NCBI RefSeq assembly: GCF_016653635.2
Contig: NZ_CP067420.1
Location: forward strand, 4,614,001 to 4,678,000
Direction of reading: 5' to 3'
From: Skermanella sp. TT6
GTDB lineage: Bacteria; Pseudomonadota; Alphaproteobacteria; Azospirillales; Azospirillaceae
DNA: 64,000 nt
A program made the translations under genes and the position numbers. The notes under the pieces are model-generated. The model was not told where the DNA came from. It was given only the letters and a program-made list of their open reading frames with translations, and made no database searches. This document shows positions 35,051 to 44,270 of this stretch, piece after piece; position 1 is the first letter of the stretch; every line of letters starts with the position of its first letter.

Positions 35051-36829
35051 ATGACGACAGGCGAACGGATCGACTCCGCGACCGCTCCCGCCGCACCCAC
35101 CGCCCCTGCCCCGGCGGCGGGCCGGCGGCGGCGCAGCCGGCTGGAGGCCGTGCCGGCGGTGACGCTCGTCCTGTTCCTCGGGCCGATCGCCGCCGGCCTG
35201 GCCGGCACCTGGGCACCGGCCTTCGGCATCCTGCCCGCGCTGGGCGGGACCGAGCCGACGCTGGACCCGTGGCGCGGGCTGCTGGCGGCGCCGGGACTGG
35301 GCGGGGCCGTGCTGCTGTCCGCGGGGACGGGGCTGGCGGCGACGCTGCTGTCCTTCGCCATCGCCCTGTGGTTCTGCGCCGCGTGGCACGGCACCCGCAC
35401 CTTCTCCGCCTTCCGGCGGCTGCTCGCCCCCCTGCTGGCCCTGCCCCACGCCGCCTTCGCGATCGGGCTGGCCTTCCTGATGGCGCCCAGCGGCTGGATC
35501 GTCCGGCTGCTGTCGCCCTGGGCGACCGGCTGGACTTTCCCGCCCGACCTGGCGCTGGTCAACGACCCCTGGGGGCTGGCGCTGGTGCTGGGGCTGATGG
35601 TCAAGGAGGTGCCGTTCCTGATGCTCATGATGGTGGCGGCGCTCGGCCAGACGCCGGCGGACAAGGCGCTGACGGTCGCCCGCAGCATGGGGTACGGCCC
35701 GGTCACGGCCTGGCTGAAGGTGGTGCTGCCGCTGGTCTACGCGCAGGTCAGGCTGCCGGTCTACGCGGTGCTGGCCTTCTCCCTGTCGGTCGTGGACGTG
35801 GCGCTGATCCTGGGGCCGGGCACGCCGCCGCCGCTGGCGGTGCTGGTGCTGCGCTGGTTCACCGATCCCGACCTGGCGCTCCGCTACCAAGCGGCGGCGG
35901 GCGCCTGCCTGCAACTGGTCCTGGTGGCGGCGATGATCACCCTGTGGCGCCTGGCCGAGGTCGCGGCCGGGCGGGCCAGCCGGGGCTGGCTGGTGTCCGG
36001 GCGGCGCGGCGGTTCCGGGCGGGCGGCGCGGGCGGCCTCGGCCGGGCTGGCCGCCGGGGTGGTGGCGGTCGCGGTCGGCTCCTCGGTCGGGCTCGGCCTG
36101 TGGTCGGTGGCGTCGCGCTGGCGCTTTCCCGACGCCCTGCCCGGCGGCTGGACGCTGGAGACCTGGGAACGGGCGCTGCCCGCCCTGGCGGGCCCCGCCT
36201 GGACGACGCTGACCGCCGGGCTGGCCGCCGCCGGGATCGCCCTGGTGCTGGTGCTGGGCTGCCTGGAGAACGAGCAGAGATCCGGCCTGCGCCCCTCCGC
36301 CCGCGGGCTGTGGCTGCTCTACCTGCCGCTGCTGGTGCCGCAGATCGGCTTCCTGTTCGGGACCCAGGTGCTGCTGGTGGCGGCCGGGCTGGACGGCACC
36401 TGGCCGGCGCTGGTGTGGAGCCACCTGCTGTTCGTGCTGCCCTACGTGTTCCTGACCCTGGCCGATCCCTACCGGGCGCTGGACGAGCGCTACGCGCGGG
36501 CGGCGGCGTGCCTCGGCGCCTCGCCGGCGCGGGTCTTCCTGCGGGTCAAGCTGCCCCTGCTGATCCGCCCGGTCCTGGCGGCGGCGGCCATCGGCTTCTC
36601 GGTCAGCGTCGCCCAGTACCTGCCGACCCAGTTCGCCGGGGCCGGCCGGCTGCCGACGCTGACGACCGAGGCGGTCGGGCTGGCGGCCGGGGCGGACCGC
36701 CGGCTGATCGGCGTCTACGGCTTCGCCCAGGCCGCCCTGCCCCTGGCCGCCTTCGCCCTGGCGCTGCTGGCGCCGGGGCTGGCCGGGCGGGCGCGCCGGT
36801 TCGGAAGCGGAGCGGGAGGACGGGCATGA
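35051..36829 (+). CDS. ABC transporter permease with two fused permease domains (YnjC-like)
   Basis: A 592-residue membrane protein with about twelve helices in two binding-protein-dependent permease halves. The first carries the EAA-type loop KALTVARSMGYGPVTAWLKV. The second carries RYARAAACLGASPARVFLRV followed by KLPLLIRP. Such two-domain permeases occur in the thiamine (ThiP), iron (FbpB) and YnjC systems; length and motifs fit YnjC best, and its substrate is unknown. The N terminus is an Ala/Pro-rich cytoplasmic tail. The ATPase gene overlaps its stop by four bases. No binding protein gene is adjacent. Confidence 0.88.
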   Translation: MTTGERIDSATAPAAPTAPAPAAGRRRRSRLEAVPAVTLVLFLGPIAAGLAGTWAPAFGILPALGGTEPTLDPWRGLLAAPGLGGAVLLSAGTGLAATLLSFAIALWFCAAWHGTRTFSAFRRLLAPLLALPHAAFAIGLAFLMAPSGWIVRLLSPWATGWTFPPDLALVNDPWGLALVLGLMVKEVPFLMLMMVAALGQTPADKALTVARSMGYGPVTAWLKVVLPLVYAQVRLPVYAVLAFSLSVVDVALILGPGTPPPLAVLVLRWFTDPDLALRYQAAAGACLQLVLVAAMITLWRLAEVAAGRASRGWLVSGRRGGSGRAARAASAGLAAGVVAVAVGSSVGLGLWSVASRWRFPDALPGGWTLETWERALPALAGPAWTTLTAGLAAAGIALVLVLGCLENEQRSGLRPSARGLWLLYLPLLVPQIGFLFGTQVLLVAAGLDGTWPALVWSHLLFVLPYVFLTLADPYRALDERYARAAACLGASPARVFLRVKLPLLIRPVLAAAAIGFSVSVAQYLPTQFAGAGRLPTLTTEAVGLAAGADRRLIGVYGFAQAALPLAAFALALLAPGLAGRARRFGSGAGGRA

Positions 36830-37569
36830 GGGCGGGCCTCGGAGCGGGTCTGGGAGCGGGCCTGGGACCGGATGCGGAACACCGGCTGGAACTCGACCGG
36901 GTGACGCTCAAGCTCGGCGGGCGGAACCTGTTCGCGCCGCTGTCGCTGACCATCCGGGGCGGCCGGGTCGCCGTGCTGATGGGGCCGAGCGGAAGCGGCA
37001 AGTCCAGCCTGCTGGCCCATCTGTGCGGGACCCTGGACCCCGCCTTCGACGCCGCCGGGCGGGTGGTGCTGGACGGCGCCGACCTGGCCGGTCTGCCGCC
37101 GGAACGGCGCCGGGTCGGCATCCTGTTCCAGGACGACCTGCTGTTCCCCCACATGAGCGTGGCGGAGAACCTGGCGTTCGGACTGCCGCCGGCCGTCTGG
37201 GGACGCGCCGGGAGGCGGGCCGTGGTCGAGCGGGCGCTGGAGGAGGCCGACCTCGCCGGCTTCGGCGGACGCGACCCGGCGACCCTGTCGGGCGGACAGC
37301 GCGCCCGCGTCGCCCTGCTGCGGACCCTGCTGGCGGAGCCGGCGGCCCTGCTGCTGGACGAGCCCTTCGGCAAGTTGGACGCCGCCCTGCGCGGCCGGTT
37401 CCGCGCCTGGGTCTTCGACCATGCGCGGAGGCGCGGCCTGCCGACATTGCTGGTCACCCACGATCCGGCGGACGCGGAGGAGGCGGACGGGCCGGTCGTC
37501 GATCTCGGCGCGGCGGAGCCGGATACGCCGACGACCCGCATATCGGGGTACGTTGTTAAGCGGGCGTAA
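36826..37569 (+). CDS. ABC transporter ATP-binding protein (YnjD-like)
   Basis: A 247-residue ATPase starting within the permease stop codon (ATGA) after a GGGAGGA site. After a Gly-rich start with repeated GAGL units it has Walker A MGPSGSGKSSLL, a Q-loop in VGILFQDDLLFPHMSV, signature LSGGQRARVALLR, Walker B LLLDEPFGKLD and the switch His in LLVTHDPADAEEAD. It energises the preceding permease. YnjD is the nearest family by size and signature. Confidence 0.9.
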   Translation: MRAGLGAGLGAGLGPDAEHRLELDRVTLKLGGRNLFAPLSLTIRGGRVAVLMGPSGSGKSSLLAHLCGTLDPAFDAAGRVVLDGADLAGLPPERRRVGILFQDDLLFPHMSVAENLAFGLPPAVWGRAGRRAVVERALEEADLAGFGGRDPATLSGGQRARVALLRTLLAEPAALLLDEPFGKLDAALRGRFRAWVFDHARRRGLPTLLVTHDPADAEEADGPVVDLGAAEPDTPTTRISGYVVKRA

Positions 37570-37683
37570 ACGCAAAGAGGCGTAGAAACGGAATGGATAC
37601 GCTCCTGGACAAGGAGGAAAGCACGGAGTAATTTTTGTTTCGCTGCCATTTCGATATAACCGACGCCCGGTCGCGAGCCCGCC

Positions 37684-38076
37684 ATGTACAGTCAGACAAC
37701 CCGCTCGATCAGGGTTTCCGTGAAGCCGACGTTCCTGGAGGAACAGTCCTCGCCGGCGGAGCACCATTTCGTCTGGGCCTATCATGTCCGGATCGAGAAC
37801 ACCGGGGGCGAGACGGTTCAGCTGCGAAACCGGCACTGGCGGATCACCGACAGGTTCGGCCGGGTGCAGGAGGTCCAGGGGGCCGGGGTGGTCGGGGAGC
37901 AACCCGTGCTGGAGCCCGGCGAGAGCTTCGAATACACCAGCGGCACCCCGCTGACCGCTCCCTCGGGCATCATGTCGGGCAGCTATCAGATGGAAACCGC
38001 GCGTGGCGAGAAGTTCGACGTGACCATTCCGGCCTTCTCGCTGGACAGCCCCCACGAGACTGTCCAACTCAATTAG
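37684..38076 (+). CDS. apaG: ApaG protein
   Basis: A 130-residue protein matching ApaG along its length: [16 protein letters not shown] near the start, [20 protein letters not shown], then the glycine-rich [19 protein letters not shown] and the terminal IPAFSLDSP motif. ApaG has a fibronectin-type III-like beta fold and is linked to cobalt and magnesium resistance; its biochemical function is unsettled. It is not next to ksgA or apaH here. The ribosome site is weak. Confidence 0.95.
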   Translation: MYSQTTRSIRVSVKPTFLEEQSSPAEHHFVWAYHVRIENTGGETVQLRNRHWRITDRFGRVQEVQGAGVVGEQPVLEPGESFEYTSGTPLTAPSGIMSGSYQMETARGEKFDVTIPAFSLDSPHETVQLN

Positions 38077-38257
38077 CAGCCACCCCACCTGCGTCGACCA
38101 GCAGCGCGCCTGCCGACCGGCCGATCTTGAATCGGGCGAACGGCACGCCACCTCGCTGTTCATGCGGAACCGGTTCCCGCCCACGCACGACGGTCGGGGG
38201 ACGACAGTGCGCGACACAGCGAACCGGGACAGAGCCGACCATCGAAAGGTACCCGTC

Positions 38258-38926
38258 GTGAGTGCATCGAAGCCCCTGGCTACGGACAATATCGTCCGTG
38301 GTCCTTCCCACCATCGCCGCAGCGCCCCCGGGATCGCGCGCCCAAGCCGTGCCGAAGCCGAACAGGCCGTCCGCACCCTCCTCCTCTGGGCGGGGGACGA
38401 TCCCGACCGCGAGGGCCTGCTGGGCACGCCCGACCGCGTGGTGCGGTCCTACGAGGAGTTCTTCGCCGGCTACGGCGTCGATCCGGTCGAGCTGCTCCAG
38501 CGCACCTTCGAGGAGACCGACGGCTATGACGAGATGGTCGTCCTGAAGGGCATCCGGTTCGAATCCTACTGCGAACACCACATGGTGCCGATCATCGGCA
38601 AGGCGCACGTGGCCTATCTGCCCAATCACCGCGTCGTCGGCATCAGCAAGCTGGCCCGCGTGGTCGAGGCCTATTCCAAGCGGCTCCAGATCCAGGAGAA
38701 GATGACCTCGCAGATCGCCAACACGATCGAGGAGGTCCTCCAGCCGCTCGGCGTCGCCGTCGTGCTGGAAGGCGAGCACCAGTGCATGACCACCCGCGGC
38801 ATCCACAAGCCCGGCGTCAACATGGTGACCAGCCGGATGCTGGGCGCCTTCCGGACGGACCCGTCGACCCGCCGGGAATTCCTGGCCATGATCGGCAGCC
38901 CGTCGGGCAACGGCATCGGCGGCTGA
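38258..38926 (+). CDS. folE: GTP cyclohydrolase I
   Basis: A 222-residue enzyme with the type I signatures [19 protein letters not shown] and [12 protein letters not shown]. The zinc ligands are the Cys of YCEHH, the following His, and the Cys of QCMTTRG. It converts GTP to 7,8-dihydroneopterin triphosphate, the first step of folate and tetrahydrobiopterin synthesis. I chose the GTG at 38258 because AAAGG lies 8 bases upstream and earlier in-frame codons look unconserved. A strong terminator follows the gene. Confidence 0.95.
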   Translation: MSASKPLATDNIVRGPSHHRRSAPGIARPSRAEAEQAVRTLLLWAGDDPDREGLLGTPDRVVRSYEEFFAGYGVDPVELLQRTFEETDGYDEMVVLKGIRFESYCEHHMVPIIGKAHVAYLPNHRVVGISKLARVVEAYSKRLQIQEKMTSQIANTIEEVLQPLGVAVVLEGEHQCMTTRGIHKPGVNMVTSRMLGAFRTDPSTRREFLAMIGSPSGNGIGG

Positions 38927-38953
38927 TCCGCGAGGCATAAGGCAGTATGATGA

Positions 38954-38981
38954 GGGCGCCGCGGCGACGCGGCGCCCTTTT
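38954..38981 (+). terminator. Rho-independent terminator of folE
   Basis: A perfect 10-bp GC stem (38954-38963 with 38968-38977) with a 4-base GCGA loop is followed by TTTT. It lies 28 bases after the folE stop and before the TrkH gene. Confidence 0.9.
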
Positions 38982-39007
38982 CCAATTCCGGACCCTGGCC
39001 CTTTCCT

Positions 39008-40453
39008 TTGGATTATCGCCCCGTCTTCTTCGTTCTCGGCATCCTGCTGTCGACGCTCGCCATCAGCATGCTGGTCCCGATGCTGGCCGACCTGTCGGTC
39101 GGGCACCCGGACTGGCAGACCTTCGCGATCTCGGCGGCCTTCACCCTGTTCGTCGGCGTGTCCCTGCTGCTGACCAACCGGATGCCCGAATTCACGCTGT
39201 CGATCCGCCAGGCCTTCCTGCTGACCACGCTTTCCTGGGTGGTGACCGCCGCTTTCGCCGCGGTGCCCCTGATGCTGGCGGAGATGGGGCTGAGCTACAC
39301 CGATGCCTTCTTCGAGGCGATGTCCGGCATCACGACGACCGGTGCCACCGTGATCGTCGGGCTGGACAACGCCCCGCCGGGCATCCTGCTGTGGAGGGCG
39401 CTGCTTCAGTGGATGGGCGGGATCGGCATCATCGTGCTGGCGCTGTCGGTGCTGCCCATGCTGCAGGTCGGCGGCATGCAGCTGTTCCGGACGGAATCGT
39501 CGGAGAAATCGGACAAGGTGCTGCCCCGGGCCGCCCAGCTGGCGAGCTGGATCGGCCTGATCTATCTGGGTTTCACGGCGCTGTGCGCGGTCGGCTACCG
39601 GCTGGCCGGCATGGGCTGGTTCGACGCCTTCGCCCATGCCATGACGACCATCGCGACAGGCGGCTTCTCCACCGCCGACGCGTCGGTCGCCTTCTTCGAC
39701 GATCCGCTGGTCGAGCTGGTGGGGATCACCTTCATGCTGGCGGGGGCGCTGCCCTTCGTGCTGTACCTGCGGGCCCTGCGCGGCGACCTGCGGCCCTTGC
39801 TGGCGGACCGGCAGGTCCAGTGGTTCGCCGCCGTGGTGACCGCCGCGATCGCGATCATGGCCGCGCACCTCTGGCTCGAACGCGACTACGAACCGCTGGC
39901 AGCACTGCGGCTGGCGTCGTTCAACGTCGTGTCGGTGATCACCGGCACGGGGTACGCGACGTCGGATTTCGGGACCTGGGGACCGTTCGCCGCCGGGCTG
40001 ATGTTCTTCCTGATGTTCGTCGGCGGCTGCGCCGGCTCCACCTCCTGCGGGATCAAGATCTTCCGGTTCCAGGTGCTCTACGCCACCGCCGACGCGCAGA
40101 TGCGGCGGCTGATCCAGCCGCACGGGGTCTTCATCGCCTACTACAACGGCAAGCCGATCCCGGAGGCGGTCTCGGTGTCGGTGATGAGCTTCTTCTTCCT
40201 CTACGCCCTGTGCTTCGTGGTGCTGTCCCTATCGCTCCAACTGCTGGGGCTGGACTACCTGACGGCCATGAGCGGCGCCGCCACCGCCATCAGCAATGTC
40301 GGCCCCGGCCTGGGGCCGGTGATCGGGCCGAGCGGCACCTTCGCGCCGTTGCCCGACGCCGCCAAATGGGTGCTTTCGGCCGGGATGCTGATGGGGCGGC
40401 TGGAGCTGTTCACCGTGCTGGTCCTGCTGACCCCGGCCTTCTGGCGCCAGTGA
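39008..40453 (+). CDS. trkH: TrkH-type potassium uptake membrane protein
   Basis: A 481-residue membrane protein with the four pore loops of the Trk/Ktr superfamily: SGITTTGATV, TIATGGFST, VITGTGYATSDF and AISNVGPGLGP. The glycines form the potassium filter. It imports K+ together with a cytoplasmic TrkA protein that is not encoded here. The start appears to be a TTG at 39008, which places the first codon just before the first helix. The ribosome site is weak, so a later ATG is possible. Confidence 0.92.
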   Translation: MDYRPVFFVLGILLSTLAISMLVPMLADLSVGHPDWQTFAISAAFTLFVGVSLLLTNRMPEFTLSIRQAFLLTTLSWVVTAAFAAVPLMLAEMGLSYTDAFFEAMSGITTTGATVIVGLDNAPPGILLWRALLQWMGGIGIIVLALSVLPMLQVGGMQLFRTESSEKSDKVLPRAAQLASWIGLIYLGFTALCAVGYRLAGMGWFDAFAHAMTTIATGGFSTADASVAFFDDPLVELVGITFMLAGALPFVLYLRALRGDLRPLLADRQVQWFAAVVTAAIAIMAAHLWLERDYEPLAALRLASFNVVSVITGTGYATSDFGTWGPFAAGLMFFLMFVGGCAGSTSCGIKIFRFQVLYATADAQMRRLIQPHGVFIAYYNGKPIPEAVSVSVMSFFFLYALCFVVLSLSLQLLGLDYLTAMSGAATAISNVGPGLGPVIGPSGTFAPLPDAAKWVLSAGMLMGRLELFTVLVLLTPAFWRQ

Positions 40454-40496
40454 GGGAATGGGGATACAGTTCCCCCGTCCTGGCGGGATCAAGGAA

Positions 40497-41120
40497 ATGC
40501 TGGAATTCGGACGCTCCCTGCGCCGGCTCCGCCGGCTCAACGGCATCAAGCAGGAACACCTGGCCGAACTGGCCGGCGTGACCCAGGCGACCGTGTCGCG
40601 CTGGGAATCCGGGCGGCACCGGCCGACGCCGGAGCAGGCGGCGCGGCTGCTGCCCCTGCTGGAGGCGCGCCTGAACCCGGCGGGCGACGCCATGCTGAAG
40701 CGGCTGGTGGAAACCTCCGCCCTGCGCGTCCATCTCGTGTGCGACGTCAGCCACCGGCTGCTGGCCGTGTCCCAGGGGCGCCGGCGGGAGTGGGAGAACG
40801 ACGCCCATGACCTCTACGGCGAGACCCTGTGGCCCTTCGCGTCCGACGGCATCCGCGACGGCGAGGCGCGCCTGGGCGACCTGGGCTGGTACGAACCGGT
40901 CGCCCGCCCCGTCGCCGGCTGGACCGACTTCAAGCACTCGGGCGTGATCCGCATGGGTCCGGGCATGTGGCTGTGGGAGCGGGTCCGGCTGAGTGACGGC
41001 GGCTTCGCCCGGATGGTCACCACGCTGCCGCTGGAGGACCTGCGGCGCGGCGTCCCCGAGGCGCGCATCGTCTCCCTGCCGCCCGGAGCCCCGACCGGAG
41101 CCGAGGAGCCGGTCGTATGA
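40497..41120 (+). CDS. XRE-family helix-turn-helix regulator with C-terminal PAS-like domain
   Basis: About 207 residues. An XRE-type helix-turn-helix occupies roughly residues 1-60 (FGRSLRRLRRLNGIKQEHLA and VTQATVSRWESGRHRP). The C-terminal 140 residues (VHLVCDVSHRLLAVSQGRRR, LWPFASDGIRDGEARL) look like a small sensor domain of no certain family. An alternative start at 40458 adds 13 residues. The gene follows trkH closely, so it may be cotranscribed with it. Target unknown. Confidence 0.82.
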   Translation: MLEFGRSLRRLRRLNGIKQEHLAELAGVTQATVSRWESGRHRPTPEQAARLLPLLEARLNPAGDAMLKRLVETSALRVHLVCDVSHRLLAVSQGRRREWENDAHDLYGETLWPFASDGIRDGEARLGDLGWYEPVARPVAGWTDFKHSGVIRMGPGMWLWERVRLSDGGFARMVTTLPLEDLRRGVPEARIVSLPPGAPTGAEEPVV

Positions 41121-41182
41121 TTTATACGTCGGCCCGGGCGGGGGTGCGGCGGTAAGCTCGCCCTTTCCTGGAGGGATGAGCC

Positions 41183-41659
41183 ATGCCGATCCGACTCTTC
41201 CGGCGCCGCCCCGTCGCGGAGCCGCCGCTTGCGGACGTGCTCGCCGGTCTGATGGCGGCACGGGACGCAGACCGGATCGCCCTGATGGTCCTGGCCCTCG
41301 GCCCGCGCCTGAGGGAACGCCTGGACCTCGATGAATGCCTGCGCCTGGCGGCGGCGGGCAGCTTCACCAACGGGACCCGCGAGGCCCGCTTCGTCGAGAC
41401 GCTGGCGCGCCTGGCGCGACGCATCGAGCTGAACGCCGTCCCGGCCCGGCACTGGACCGGAGACGACCGCCGTCGCCTTTTCGATCCCGACTTCCTGGCC
41501 CGGCGCTGCGCCGGAGAACCCGTGCTGGCGGAATTGAACGACCTGCTGTGGCATGGTGCCATGGCCCGCCTGCGCGAGGCCGGCGAGAACCCGGCGGCGG
41601 TGGCCCTGGAAGCTATGGGGTTGGTCCGGGCGGACCGCTCGACGTTGCGTTGCCGGTGA
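41183..41659 (+). CDS. Uncharacterised 158-residue protein
   Basis: A 158-residue soluble protein starting MPIRLFRRRPVAEPPLADVL after a good GGAGGGA ribosome site. It is rich in Arg, Ala and Leu and predicted mostly helical, with no signal peptide or membrane helix. I do not recognise a family. It lies between the XRE regulator and the ATPase, but its GC matches the core genome, so it is probably not part of the ATPase module. Confidence 0.7.
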   Translation: MPIRLFRRRPVAEPPLADVLAGLMAARDADRIALMVLALGPRLRERLDLDECLRLAAAGSFTNGTREARFVETLARLARRIELNAVPARHWTGDDRRRLFDPDFLARRCAGEPVLAELNDLLWHGAMARLREAGENPAAVALEAMGLVRADRSTLRCR

Positions 41660-41722
41660 CGCCTGTCGTCGGTTGCTATAAGCTGGCGATGACTTCCAGA
41701 AAGCGTCGGCGCGGATATCGAT

Positions 41723-42832
41723 ATGCGGCACATCGACTCTCTTCATATCGGCAGCTTCCGCGGGCTGCGGGACGTGAAGCTCGACCAGTTGGCCGATGTC
41801 AATATTTTCGTGGGCCGCAACAACTCCGGCAAGACTACGCTTCTGGAAAGCCTTGCGGTATTGGCGAATGCCCGCAGCCCCTTGGAGTGGAGCTGGATAG
41901 CCCAGCGTCGCGAGGGCCGCTTTTCTTCGTTTGCCGGGAGCTTCCTGGACAATATCAAATGGCTGTTCCCTCAAACCCCAGAAATGGGACCAGGGCCCTA
42001 TAACGGCCGACTGGAACTTTCGACCAGTGGCCCTGAGTTTGAGCATCGATTGGTTTCGAGTATTTCCGAAGTGTTTGGCTTATGGCCGGAAGAGACCGCA
42101 GATCCAAACTCGCCCCAGGCATCCGGTCGGTTCGATCGCCAAAGACGCGGCATAAGGATCAAGCATCAGGTAACCCGCTCCGGTTCGGATGGGCAAGAAG
42201 GTTCAGCGGGAGACGCCAGAGTTTACTGGGAGGACGAAGTTCATCAGCTTGCCCTGTTTCCAGACACCCTGATCCCCATGGAGTTCCTGGTACCCTACTC
42301 GCACCGGATCGAACCCACCCAGCAAGGCAGCTTTTCGACGGCTACGCAGCTTGGCCGGAAGGACCAGATCGTGGCCTTGCTGGCCGATATCGATCCTTCC
42401 ATCCGCGGTATCGAACTCCTGAACCTAATGGGGCAACGCCCGGAAATCTTCATCAATCACGCGAAGGCCGGGATGATCCCGCTCAAGCTGTTGGGAGACG
42501 TCATCCGGCGCGCTTTCATCATCGCCTCGACGATTCCGCAGGTAGAGGGCGGATTCCTGCTGATCGACGAGATCGAGTCGGCGATCCACTACTCCGCCCT
42601 GAACAAGCTCTTCGCGTGGCTGACATCGGCTTGCCGGCAGTTCAAGGTGCAGCTTTTCGTCACGACCCACAGCCTTGAAGCCCTCGACGCCATCCTGTAC
42701 GAGAATCCCGAGCATCTTGACCAGATCGCAGGCTATCGGATCGAAGAAACCGACGGGCGGCAGCAGGTCAGGCGATTCGATGGAGCGATGATGAAGCGGC
42801 TGATCCTCGATCGTGGCTTGGATATCCGGTAG
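41723..42832 (+). CDS. AAA family (AAA_15/OLD-like) ATPase
   Basis: A 369-residue ABC/SMC-like ATPase. It opens with the RecF-type strand-loop IDSLHIGSFRGLRDVKLDQL and Walker A in VGRNNSGKTTLLE (about residues 31-43). Walker B is GFLLIDEIESAIHYS (about 275-289), and the switch His is in VQLFVTTHSLEALDAI. The middle region (about 60-200) is divergent. Such ATPases pair with TOPRIM nucleases in OLD-, PARIS- and AbiL-type phage defence; the next gene, four bases after the stop, encodes a TOPRIM-like protein. GC is lower than that of the surroundings, which suggests acquisition. Confidence 0.87.
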   Translation: MRHIDSLHIGSFRGLRDVKLDQLADVNIFVGRNNSGKTTLLESLAVLANARSPLEWSWIAQRREGRFSSFAGSFLDNIKWLFPQTPEMGPGPYNGRLELSTSGPEFEHRLVSSISEVFGLWPEETADPNSPQASGRFDRQRRGIRIKHQVTRSGSDGQEGSAGDARVYWEDEVHQLALFPDTLIPMEFLVPYSHRIEPTQQGSFSTATQLGRKDQIVALLADIDPSIRGIELLNLMGQRPEIFINHAKAGMIPLKLLGDVIRRAFIIASTIPQVEGGFLLIDEIESAIHYSALNKLFAWLTSACRQFKVQLFVTTHSLEALDAILYENPEHLDQIAGYRIEETDGRQQVRRFDGAMMKRLILDRGLDIR

Positions 42833-42836
42833 ATCG

Positions 42837-43608
42837 ATGAAAAGGGTGCTGCTGATCGTCGAGGGACAGCATGATGTCGCCTTGCTGTCGAAGCTCTGCC
42901 GGCACAAGGGGCCTGGAGCGCGTCAGGCTTCTGACCGAGCTCGATCCATTCTGGACGTTCACCGTGCCGACCCGGTTTCCGATCAGGGACGACCTCATGA
43001 AGCGGGTCCCGGTTCCTTCCTTTTTCGCGTCTCCGGACCTGTCGATCGCGATACAGGCGGCCAATGGCGAAAGCCAGATCGTCGATCTGTTGGGAGAAGA
43101 CCTCTCGCTCGTGCCTGACGGAGGATTTGACGCCATCGGGATCGTGCTCGACGCGGATCATCAGCACCTTCCGCCGGAGCGTTATGCCGATCTGACGCGC
43201 GCGATCTCGGCATCATGCCCCGCCCTGACGATGCCCGGAGCCGCTGGGGAGGTCGGCGGGGGTGTACCGAGATTCGGCATTTTCGTTATGCCGGACAATG
43301 AGGTCATGGGGACGCTTGAAGACGTCCTGATCGAAGCGGCGGAAAGCGTCTACCCGGCACTCCACGGCGGAGCGCGGCGCTTCATCGAAAGCGCCGTCGT
43401 CGCCGACGGGTTGACCCGTCACGACCTGAGGGAGGCGAACAAGCCGGCAGGGCGCAGGAAAGCCGTCGCTTCGGCCATCGCCAGCGTCCTGAAGCCGTGC
43501 AAGGCGATCCAGGTCGCGATCGAGGATTGCCGCTGGATCGCGCCGGATGGTTACGGGCTTCCGTTCCGCATGCGTCTTGAGCGGTTCCTGACCGACCTGA
43601 CCGCCTGA
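42837..43608 (+). CDS. TOPRIM/DUF3226-like partner protein, apparently frameshifted
   Basis: The likely start is the ATG at 42837, reading KRVLLIVEGQHDVALLSKLC, a TOPRIM start with the catalytic Glu in VEGQHD. The frame is lost at the GGGG tract 42908-42911. The continuation, LERVRLLTELDPFWTFTVP onward, is in the +1 frame and runs to 43608. It includes AIGIVLDADHQ (the DxD metal motif) and IFVMPDNEVMGTLEDVL, which resembles DUF3226. Removing one G from the tract joins the two parts into about 256 residues. A shortened product could start at 42871 and would lack the catalytic Glu. This may be a real inactivation, a phase switch or a sequencing error. Confidence 0.78.
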
Positions 43609-43615
43609 CGGACTC

Positions 43616-44212
43616 CTACCGCAGCGTCACCGCCGACAGGTTGCCGTAGACCCCTTCCTCCAGCTTGGCGTTCAGCTCGGTCATCATGCGTTCGACCATG
43701 GCGAACAGGGCGTCGTCGCGGCCCTGGAGGGAGATGTTCTCGGGCACGCTGATGGTGCGGGCGACGGCGGCGCCGGTATAGCCGTTGAAGCGGCGCGACG
43801 GCTGGTCCACGACCAGGTCGACCGCCAGCTTGCCGTCGTATCGCTCGGACTGGTCGGTGGTGAAGGCGCCGCGCAGGCCGGTAGTCGGCGGCAGGCCGGT
43901 CTCGACGATGCTGGCGTCCTTGATGACGACCCGCAGCGTGCCGCTGCCGCCCATGGCGCGCAGCCTTTCGTTCGCCCAGCGGCGGATCGCGTCGGACGGC
44001 GGGATCGGGGCAAGATGATCGACGTTCGGCTGCACCTGGGGCGGCTGGTACTGCTGGACGACCTCTATCGTGGCGACGTCGAACGAGATCGGGGCCGCGT
44101 TGGCGAAGCTGATCTGGCGGGCCGCCGGGCGCGGCGGCGCCGACTGGCAGGCCGCCAGGGCGAGGGTGGCTGCCAGGGCGAGGGCGGCCGGACGGAGAAG
44201 GCTGCGGAGCAT
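43616..44212 (-). CDS. Uncharacterised lipoprotein
   Basis: A 198-residue exported protein with a signal sequence ending in the lipobox LALAAC, so it should be lipid-anchored. The body contains ISFANAAPISFDVATIEVVQ, IPPSDAIRRWANERL and the beta-rich segment LRVVIKDASIVETGLP. It resembles the alphaproteobacterial lipoproteins of about 200 residues seen near D-Ala-D-Ala carboxypeptidases, of unknown function. It follows the carboxypeptidase gene by 58 bases on the same strand, so an envelope role is likely. It is convergent with the TOPRIM gene. Confidence 0.8.
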   Translation of the reverse strand: MLRSLLRPAALALAATLALAACQSAPPRPAARQISFANAAPISFDVATIEVVQQYQPPQVQPNVDHLAPIPPSDAIRRWANERLRAMGGSGTLRVVIKDASIVETGLPPTTGLRGAFTTDQSERYDGKLAVDLVVDQPSRRFNGYTGAAVARTISVPENISLQGRDDALFAMVERMMTELNAKLEEGVYGNLSAVTLR

Positions 44213-44270
44213 GATCACGGTTTCGCGGAAAAGGAGGGGGTTCACGGATAGCACGGGGCCTTGGTCCCGG

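Noticed and set aside
35269-36825. Long open frame extending the YnjD-like gene upstream inside the permease gene
   Set aside because: It is the same frame as the ATPase but lacks any domain before 36826; the ATGA overlap and ribosome site mark the true start.
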